A stretch of DNA of 5,737 nt from the NCBI GenBank assembly GCA_017958465.1, contig JAGDCQ010000054.1:1-5737 (forward strand), in the 5' to 3' direction. The DNA comes from Lachnospiraceae bacterium (GTDB lineage: Bacteria; Bacillota; Clostridia; Lachnospirales; Lachnospiraceae). The notes under the pieces were generated by a model. It ran no database searches. It saw only the letters and a list, made by a program, of their open reading frames with translations, and was not told the DNA's origin. Every line of letters starts with the position of its first letter. The first letter of the stretch is position 1. Shown here piece after piece: positions 1 to 5,737 of this stretch. The position numbers and the translations under genes were made by a program.

Positions 1-3000
1 GTGTTTGCATCGATATAAGCCATATCCTTTGCGTTTCCGGCGTCCTCAAGTTTCTGGCATTCCGCGGACATCTCAAGGGCACCTATGATCCTTGCGGAGC
101 TCTTTAACGCGTGGACTTTTACGGTGTAGAGCCTAAGATCCCCTTCGGAGTAGGCATCCTCTATCACTTTTGCATTGTCCTCAAGCGTATCGAGGAACAT
201 ATGCAAAGATGAAAGATACGGGGCTTCGCCGCCGGAATTCCTGATACCGGCCTCCATATCGATCCCTTCCACATCCTTGAGCCATGAAAGGTCCTCTGTT
301 GCCGGTTCTTCGGTTTCGTCCTCCTCCGGAAGGTCAGCCTTCAGCACAATATCCTCCGGCAGGTGCCGCATAATGGCCTGCTCAAGAAGTGCAGTATCGA
401 TGGGCTTTGCAAGATACCCGTTAAAGCCTTTGGACCTGTAAAACTCTTCGCCGCCCGAAGTAGCGTTAGCGGTAAGGGCATAAACCGGCAGGTCGGGGTA
501 GGACTTCCTTATCTTTTCAAGGGTTTCGATACCGTCCATTCCGGGCATCATGTGGTCGAGCAGCACCAGATTGAAGGTATCAAGCTTCAGCTTGTCAAGG
601 CACTCTTCGCCGCTTTCGGCTGTCGTCACGAACACCTTCGTGGGCTTTAAGAGTCCCTTTATGACATTGAGGTTCATGGGGTTATCGTCCACAACAAGGA
701 TGTCCGCATCCGGTGCTATGAACTTCGGTATGTATTTTCCGCCGGTGTTTGTGCTCTCTTCCTCGCGGAAAACGCCTATCCGGGCGGGATCGGCTATCTT
801 CTGTGTGACAGTGAGGATAAACTCGCTCCCCTGCCCGTAGGTACTCTCGCACCAGAGCCTTCCGTTCATCAGTTCGGCGTACTGTCTGGAGATATCGAGG
901 CCAAGGCCTGTACCCTGGATCCCGCTGTTTTTCTCCTCGTCAAGACGTTCGTACGCGTTGAAAAGCCGCTTAAGATCCTCCGACTTTACTCCTATGCCTG
1001 TATCCTTTACGAACACCCTTAAATTGCAGGAAAGCTCCGTTTTCTCCGTCACAGAGACCTTAAGGGTGAAACCGCCCTCATCCGTGTATTTCACCGCATT
1101 GGTGAGAAGGTTGAGGATTATCTGCTTTATCTTACCGTCGTCGCCGTAAAGCTTCTTTGGCAGCGTTTCGTCCACTTCCACATCAAAATACAGCTTCTTT
1201 GCATCACTCCTGACACGGATCATATTGATGAGAGACCTCAGCAGGGTGACGACATCATATTCTTCCTCCACCAGATGCATTTTCCCGGATTCGATCTTCG
1301 AAATGTCGAGAAGGTCGTTGATGAGGCTTAAGAGGGATTCTGTCGCGCTTTTTATGTCGGTTGCGTTGTTGATGACCGCCATGCTGTAGCTCTTCGGAAC
1401 GTTTGTTGTGTCCTCCCTGAGGATCATCTCATCCATACCCATTATGGTGTTGATGGGCGTCCTGATCTCATGGGACATATTGGCCAGGAACCTGGATTTC
1501 GCGGAATTCGCGCGCTCCGCCTCTTCCTTTGCCTCCTGTATCTGGGCGTACTGCCTGCGGATTATTGTGCCGTTCATGATGCGCCATACTATTATACCCG
1601 CAAGTGCGATGACGAGCAGCGCTATGAGGATCCTGACTGTTATCAGTTCAAAGGGCTTCGGTTCCTTCCTGAAACCGAATGTATTGTCCGAGACCACATC
1701 ACCCGTCCCACGGCCGAGAATCTGAATGTGAAGGGTATAATTGCCGTAGGGAAGGTCGGTGTATTCAAGGGCTGTCAGCCTGTTAAGCGAGGCTGTGATG
1801 CCTTCATCGTTCGCTCCCTCAAGGAATACGCGGACCACAGGGTTTGTCATGGTAAAATCCAGTACGGAGGGCTCGATCTGGATACGGCCGGTGTTTGCCG
1901 GAATAACATAATTGCCCTTCTCGTCGGGATAAATGAACTTGTTATCCACATATACTGCACCGATCGTTGTCATCACGTCGGCGTCCACATCATAAAAGTC
2001 GCCAAGATTTACCCTCGAAACACCCGACTGCCCCGCGATATAGAGGTTTCCGTCGGAATCCATGCAGCTGTAGCTGTGTGCTATGGGGATGCTCGTAAGG
2101 CCGTTTGCTATGGTGTAAAGCCTGTATTCCTCGATGCTGTCCGCAAGCGTTTTCTCGGCATTTACAGCGTAAAGCCCCTGCGAGGAGAGAATCCAGAGAT
2201 CGTCATTGATATCCGTGATGATATCAAAATTGTTATTGTAGGGGAAAGTTGAAACTTCCTTTATTTCTCCGTCCTTCATATACTGGAGGGAGTTAGAAGT
2301 GATGACCCATAACAGCCCTCTGGCCCTGTCGTTTTTGAGCCTCATGACAACATCGCTGGTAAGGCCGTCGCGGGTGCCTAAATGCTTAACATCCATCCAG
2401 TCGTAAACGTAAATGCCGTCACCGTCCGAGCCGGCATAGATCTTGCCGTCAAGGCCTTCGCAGACAGTAAGGATGATAGTATTGTCAAGGCCCTGCGCGG
2501 TTCCTATCGTCTTCACGATATTATAGTCTTTTATCACAACTATGCCGTTGTTTGTGCCGGCCAGGATCCTTCCGTCCGCCATTTCGTATGTACAGCGCAC
2601 CTCATTGCTTGGCATGCCGTTTTCTTCGGTGAACGGGATGATCCTGCCTTCCGAATTAAAGCAGACCAGTCCCAGATTGTCCGTAAAGGTCGACACCCAG
2701 AGGTTTCCCGCGGAATCCTCCATGGCGCAGCGGATCCTGGCCTCGCAGAGGTATGACGAAAGCTCGTTTCCTGTCGGATAACCGTTCTTGTCAACGACCA
2801 GCAGGCCGTTATCGGTCCCGATGTAGAGTTCACCGTTATGCATGCAGGTCACGTTAACAACGCTGTTTGGAAGCCCGACTGCCGATGTGTAGTCCTGGAA
2901 GGTGTTCGCAACGATCTTCATCACACCCTGCCTTGACGAAGCAAACCACATGTTGCCCTGGTAGTCGGAGGTTACCATCTCTATGGAATCGTTCATCGGG

Positions 3001-4004
3001 AGCCCGTCAATGCTGATAAAACGGTCTTCCTCGTCAAGATACCCGATAACGCTTTCAGATGTGACCCATATGCATCCGCAGTCATAGGACATCCAGTGAA
3101 CATTGGACAAAGGCCATGTGTCGATCTGTTTCATCTGAGCGGCATTGTCGCCGAACCTGCCGTAATAGATGCATCCGGCTCCGGTGCCGAAATACATCAT
3201 CCCGGCTTTGAAAGGATCCGCAAGGATAGTTGAAATCTTCTGCATTCCGAGGTCTTCGCTCTCGAAGAACTGTGACACCTTGCCGTCTTCAAGCTTAAAG
3301 ACCGCGCCGTTCTTTGTATGTCCGAAAACGTTCCCGTCTGCGTCGGCAACGAGCCTGAGTATGCGCTCGTTGTTGATCCTGTGATCGTCGATGGTGTGAA
3401 GGCTCATATCCCGGTCGACATAGCACACGCCGGCGGTAGTCCCTATGTAAACGCGACCGTTACTGTCCTCGGCAAAATCCCTGACAGACGAGGAGCCCAG
3501 CCCGTCATTCTTTGTCAGATGGGCGGTTTCCGTAGGAGTCATGACCACTACGCCGTTGTCATTCGTTGCGACCCAGACGCGGCCGAAGCTGTCCTCGTAC
3601 AGCCCGCGCCCGTTTGTCATGCCGGTGGAAGCGGGGATCCTTACGAAGTTTGTGCCGTCATAGCGGATGATACCGCTGTAGCCGCCTATCCAGACATAGC
3701 CCGAAGAGGCGCCAAGGATACAGTTGGCTTCGGAGGTGGGAAGGCCGTTGGTAGCGTCGTATAAAACAGCCGTATAGCCTATGTTCGCAAGGCGTCCGGT
3801 AACAGCGTATCCACCGCCCACAGAGCCTTTTGTGTCCTTTTGAAAGGTACCCGTGGTAAGGGTACTGCCGGTCGTCACGTCCGTTTCCGAAGCATTGGCG
3901 GGCTTTCCGCCGGAAAGCAGGACGGACAGCACCGCAGCCAGGCACACAAAGGCGAAGAACGCAGCCGGTATCAGTTTTCTGTTGTGTTTTTTATCTGGAG
4001 CCAT
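1..4004 (-). CDS. Hybrid sensor histidine kinase with double beta-propeller sensor, Y_Y_Y, HisKA, HATPase, receiver and HPt domains (3' end outside window)
   Basis: This is a membrane sensor kinase that starts a multi-step phosphorelay. I translated all 1334 visible codons and found no stop or frameshift. Residues 11-31 are hydrophobic, and an A-N-A at 36-38 could be a signal peptidase site. Residues 78-675 hold 14 propeller blades, and about 680-775 match a Y_Y_Y domain (LPYGNYTL near 751). A single helix at 787-807 leads through a short helical linker to HisKA, with the phospho-accepting His at 845 in SHEIRTP. The HATPase domain has its N box at 965-969 (NLLTN), DTGIG at 1001-1005 and GTGLGL at 1031-1036. 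The receiver has acidic Asp1106/1107, phospho-Asp1150, Thr1178 and Lys1200. HPt begins near 1241 with His1298 in HALKSSARIIGA, and the frame leaves the window inside this domain. All catalytic residues look intact, so phosphotransfer His845 to Asp1150 to His1298 is predicted. The start is firm: an in-frame TAA directly precedes this ATG, and a ribosome site lies 9 bases upstream. No DNA-binding domain is visible. The ligand is unknown; a glycan is only a guess from related propeller sensors. Confidence 0.93.
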   Translation of the reverse strand, partial: MAPDKKHNRKLIPAAFFAFVCLAAVLSVLLSGGKPANASETDVTTGSTLTTGTFQKDTKGSVGGGYAVTGRLANIGYTAVLYDATNGLPTSEANCILGASSGYVWIGGYSGIIRYDGTNFVRIPASTGMTNGRGLYEDSFGRVWVATNDNGVVVMTPTETAHLTKNDGLGSSSVRDFAEDSNGRVYIGTTAGVCYVDRDMSLHTIDDHRINNERILRLVADADGNVFGHTKNGAVFKLEDGKVSQFFESEDLGMQKISTILADPFKAGMMYFGTGAGCIYYGRFGDNAAQMKQIDTWPLSNVHWMSYDCGCIWVTSESVIGYLDEEDRFISIDGLPMNDSIEMVTSDYQGNMWFASSRQGVMKIVANTFQDYTSAVGLPNSVVNVTCMHNGELYIGTDNGLLVVDKNGYPTGNELSSYLCEARIRCAMEDSAGNLWVSTFTDNLGLVCFNSEGRIIPFTEENGMPSNEVRCTYEMADGRILAGTNNGIVVIKDYNIVKTIGTAQGLDNTIILTVCEGLDGKIYAGSDGDGIYVYDWMDVKHLGTRDGLTSDVVMRLKNDRARGLLWVITSNSLQYMKDGEIKEVSTFPYNNNFDIITDINDDLWILSSQGLYAVNAEKTLADSIEEYRLYTIANGLTSIPIAHSYSCMDSDGNLYIAGQSGVSRVNLGDFYDVDADVMTTIGAVYVDNKFIYPDEKGNYVIPANTGRIQIEPSVLDFTMTNPVVRVFLEGANDEGITASLNRLTALEYTDLPYGNYTLHIQILGRGTGDVVSDNTFGFRKEPKPFELITVRILIALLVIALAGIIVWRIMNGTIIRRQYAQIQEAKEEAERANSAKSRFLANMSHEIRTPINTIMGMDEMILREDTTNVPKSYSMAVINNATDIKSATESLLSLINDLLDISKIESGKMHLVEEEYDVVTLLRSLINMIRVRSDAKKLYFDVEVDETLPKKLYGDDGKIKQIILNLLTNAVKYTDEGGFTLKVSVTEKTELSCNLRVFVKDTGIGVKSEDLKRLFNAYERLDEEKNSGIQGTGLGLDISRQYAELMNGRLWCESTYGQGSEFILTVTQKIADPARIGVFREEESTNTGGKYIPKFIAPDADILVVDDNPMNLNVIKGLLKPTKVFVTTAESGEECLDKLKLDTFNLVLLDHMMPGMDGIETLEKIRKSYPDLPVYALTANATSGGEEFYRSKGFNGYLAKPIDTALLEQAIMRHLPEDIVLKADLPEEDETEEPATEDLSWLKDVEGIDMEAGIRNSGGEAPYLSSLHMFLDTLEDNAKVIEDAYSEGDLRLYTVKVHALKSSARIIGALEMSAECQKLEDAGNAKDMAYIDAN
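1980..3773 (-). repeat. Fourteen tandem beta-propeller blades (Reg_prop type) inside the hybrid kinase
   Basis: These are protein-level repeats of about 42 residues with the pattern DxxGxxWIGTxxGLxxxD. The aromatic (or equivalent) position falls at residues W105, W144, Y186, F227, Y271, W313, W353, Y394, W436, L481, Y523, W566, W604 and Y655. Spacing is 38-45 residues except the last interval of 51, which holds a small insertion. Fourteen blades fit two seven-bladed propellers, as known for the periplasmic sensors of Bacteroides hybrid two-component systems. Several blades begin with a GLP- or GLT-type turn (for example NGLPTSE, VGLPNSV, DGLTSDV). Blades 4 (FGHT) and 10 (LAGT) are the most degenerate. 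This region should be the extracytoplasmic ligand-binding part. The DNA itself has no strong nucleotide repeat, so the blades are old and diverged. Confidence 0.85.
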
Positions 4005-4052
4005 TTAAGTCAACCCTTCCGTGAAGTTACAGACTGTTTTCAAATATGCAGC
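4005..4052 (-). other. Short intergenic gap within the two-gene unit
   Basis: Only 48 bases separate the TGA stop of the phosphodiesterase from the ATG of the kinase, and both genes point the same way. I see no stem-loop followed by a T run that could end transcription, and no paired -35/-10 promoter. Co-transcription with translation re-initiation at a dedicated ribosome site is the simplest reading. Confidence 0.7.
4014..4020 (-). promoter_or_regulatory. Ribosome binding site of the hybrid kinase gene
   Basis: On the minus strand this reads GGAAGGG, a purine-rich Shine-Dalgarno sequence ending 9 bases before the ATG at 4004. With the TAA stop codon immediately upstream of that ATG in the same frame, it fixes the translation start of the kinase. 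Confidence 0.8.
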
Positions 4053-5737
4053 TCAGTTCTGCTGGTCCTGATACTTTTTCAAAACCTTCTTGATATCGGC
4101 AAGGGAATCCAGGAATACTTCGACGCATTTGGGGTCGAACTGGGTCCCCGCGCCCTCGCGCAGTATCGAGACAGCCTTTTCAAGAGGGAACGCCGGCTTG
4201 TAAACCCTCGGGGAAACAAGCGCGTCAAAAACATCCGCAACGGCCATGACACGTGCCGAAAGCGGGATTATCTGACCGTGAAGGCCTTCAGGATACCCCT
4301 TTCCGTCCCACCTTTCATGGTGGTAAGCGGCCATATTTCTGGCTTCCTTCAGGTAGTTCTCGCCCTGCACGGTTCCGATGGCATTTTCAAGTATTTTCTT
4401 CCCGGCTGTCGTATGGGTCTTCATTATCTCAAACTCTTCATCCGTAAGCTTTCCGGGCTTATTGAGGATGGTGTCGGAGACGTTTATCTTGCCCACATCA
4501 TGGAGCGGTGCCGACATTTCCACATCTTTTATGTATTTATCGGTGATCTTTTCGGAATAGTAGCCTTTTCTTCGAAGGCCTTCAAGGATGATCCGCACAT
4601 AAGCCGCAGTTTTCAGGACATGGGCTCCTGTATCGGAGTCGCGGTTTTCCACCATATCCGCCATAGTGATGATCAGGCCCGACTGCATTTTCTCGTTTTT
4701 CTTTGCCAGGAGCCTGATGCTGCGCATCTGTTCAGCAGTTCCCACAGCCATCTCACACACCGAATTGTAAAGGCCCTCCACCTCGTCGTTGGTCCGGATG
4801 TCGAGTTTTTGCAGGTTCTTGACGTTTTCCTCGAGTTTATCCTGATCCTCGATATTTTTCATAAAGCCGTCAATGCTGGCTTCCAGACTGCCAATGGGAA
4901 GAAGCAGGTAGGTTCTTGCGGTTTTAAGGCCGTAAGCCAGGATAAGGGCAAAGAAACCGGCAAAGAGCATAGTGAGGTTCATGATGAGTTTTCTGATGTA
5001 TCCTGAGAAGCCCGCTGTCGAAACATCTGCCCCGACGAAGCCCACAAACCTGCCGTTACTGTCAAAGAGCGATCTCAGGGCTGTTACGTAAAAGCCATAA
5101 GATGTCCTCACCTCAAGGGGCTCAAGCTCCGCTCCGTTTTGGATCTCCGGGAGCACTTCAGCATATAAGCCCTGGTCCGAAAGCTTTTCGCCTATCCTTC
5201 CGGCGTCCTGGAAATAGGGCTCTATGTCGAAAACAATGTACATTTCGCCGTCTTTCACATAGTAAACGTATATGGCTTCGATATCGGGCACATTTTCAAG
5301 AAGTGTGCACAGATAATCGTTTGTTGCCTTGTATTCCGGGTCCTTCTGTTCATAAACAGCGGGCGATTCCCCGCTTTTTGCGTATTCTCCGAGAGCATCC
5401 GTATTTATAAAAGACCCGGCAAGATTTGCGGCACTCAAGGCGTCTTTTTTCCCGTTTCCGACGATGCTGTTGTAGGCAAGCCTTGTACTTACCCAGGTGA
5501 AAACAAGCACTATGGCTACGCTTGCTAAGGCCAGCATCGTTCCGATCCTGTATTTCAGGGATCTGCCGCCTTTTCGCGCGCTGGCGTTTATAGCCTTCAT
5601 ATCTTTAAGGGACAGTGGCGACTGCTTCCATCCGCTGGTCCTTATCTTGAAACGTGTCTCTTTCGGGATGAGATGGACTATCCCTGCGGCTGCGCCGAGC
5701 GCTATACCCTTGTCCACAATATTTATGACAAGGATAA
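4053..5737 (-). CDS. Membrane HD-GYP cyclic di-GMP phosphodiesterase with Cache-like sensor and HAMP linker (5' end probably outside window)
   Basis: HD-GYP proteins hydrolyse cyclic di-GMP, and rarely other cyclic dinucleotides, in the cytoplasm. Residues are numbered from a GTG at 5717. A hydrophobic stretch runs from the window edge to about residue 18 and is followed by a Lys/Arg-rich linker (19-57). Then come a helix at 58-77, an extracytoplasmic domain at about 80-238 whose end (NGRFVGFVGADVS) resembles Cache/PAS-like sensors, a helix at about 243-264, and a HAMP-like linker from Pro274 to DEVEGL at 311-316. A helical connector leads to HD-GYP at about 347-545. Metal and catalytic residues appear complete: His366 (DTGAH), His406-Asp407 with Lys410 (LHDVGK), His435, His466-His467 (HHER), GYP at 474-476 and Asp495 (VADVFDAL). 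Activity is therefore expected. The frame stays open past the GTG to the window edge, and neither that GTG nor the ATG at residue 40 has a ribosome site, so more N-terminal sequence is likely. The gene ends with TGA 48 bases before the kinase gene. Confidence 0.92.
   Translation of the reverse strand, partial: ILVINIVDKGIALGAAAGIVHLIPKETRFKIRTSGWKQSPLSLKDMKAINASARKGGRSLKYRIGTMLALASVAIVLVFTWVSTRLAYNSIVGNGKKDALSAANLAGSFINTDALGEYAKSGESPAVYEQKDPEYKATNDYLCTLLENVPDIEAIYVYYVKDGEMYIVFDIEPYFQDAGRIGEKLSDQGLYAEVLPEIQNGAELEPLEVRTSYGFYVTALRSLFDSNGRFVGFVGADVSTAGFSGYIRKLIMNLTMLFAGFFALILAYGLKTARTYLLLPIGSLEASIDGFMKNIEDQDKLEENVKNLQKLDIRTNDEVEGLYNSVCEMAVGTAEQMRSIRLLAKKNEKMQSGLIITMADMVENRDSDTGAHVLKTAAYVRIILEGLRRKGYYSEKITDKYIKDVEMSAPLHDVGKINVSDTILNKPGKLTDEEFEIMKTHTTAGKKILENAIGTVQGENYLKEARNMAAYHHERWDGKGYPEGLHGQIIPLSARVMAVADVFDALVSPRVYKPAFPLEKAVSILREGAGTQFDPKCVEVFLDSLADIKKVLKKYQDQQN

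Noticed and set aside
1..330. Possible AraC-type DNA-binding C-terminus, as in Bacteroidetes hybrid systems
   Set aside because: The residues after the receiver show an HPt pattern with a His in HALKSSARIIGA and no helix-turn-helix signature.
1470..2252. Plus-strand open frame of 260 codons opposite the Y_Y_Y and kinase core region
   Set aside because: It is antisense to a continuous coding frame with clear domains, and its translation is a low-complexity mixture with no family features.
4008..4013. TTGACT on the minus strand, like a -35 box
   Set aside because: It lies between the ribosome site and the ATG, so a promoter here would start transcription inside the kinase gene; there is no matching -10 in a useful place.
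4029..4037. Small perfect inverted repeat ACAGACTGT in the gap
   Set aside because: Four-base arms with a one-base centre cannot form a stable hairpin, and no T run follows. It is probably chance, though an operator cannot be strictly excluded.
3840..5006. Long plus-strand open frame (388 codons) opposite both genes
   Set aside because: It lies antisense to well-supported domains (HD-GYP, HAMP and the kinase signal peptide), crosses the gap between the genes, and shows no recognisable domain. It arises because the minus-strand genes rarely use codons that create stops on the other strand.
5715..5717. GTG as the start codon of the HD-GYP gene
   Set aside because: No Shine-Dalgarno precedes it, the frame is open further upstream, and it would cut a hydrophobic segment in the middle.

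Overview
This window holds two large genes on the minus strand, and each runs off one end. They look like one transcription unit for membrane signalling. The roughly 48-50% G+C, the frequent AGG (Arg) and ATA (Ile) codons and the protein architectures suggest a Firmicute of class Clostridia, probably Lachnospiraceae. That placement is an inference from style, because no marker gene is present.

Right part (4053-5737, read leftwards): a membrane-bound HD-GYP phosphodiesterase, predicted to degrade cyclic di-GMP. It has a hydrophobic segment at the window edge, a basic cytosolic linker, a transmembrane helix, a Cache-like extracytoplasmic sensor, a second helix, a HAMP-type linker and a complete HD-GYP domain. 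Its frame is still open at the right edge, so the true N-terminus is probably outside the window.

Middle (4005-4052): a 48-base gap with a good ribosome binding site for the next gene, and no convincing terminator or promoter.

Left part (1-4004): a giant hybrid sensor histidine kinase of at least 1334 residues, read codon by codon without a frameshift or stop. It has a signal peptide, 14 propeller blades (probably two seven-bladed beta-propellers), a Y_Y_Y-type domain, one transmembrane helix, HisKA, HATPase, receiver and histidine phosphotransfer (HPt) domains. The gene leaves the window inside the HPt domain. It resembles the hybrid two-component systems of Bacteroidetes in its sensor half, but the visible C-terminus has a receiver plus HPt where those proteins usually carry an AraC-type DNA-binding domain. 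Its output must therefore pass through a separate response regulator not seen here.

Together the genes suggest that an extracellular cue, perhaps a glycan or its breakdown product, is read by the propeller kinase and relayed His-Asp-His, while a co-transcribed enzyme lowers cyclic di-GMP in response to its own extracellular signal. The coupling is inferred from gene order only. No RNA genes, mobile elements, CRISPR arrays or insertion sequences were seen. No stretch over 300 bases lacks a gene.
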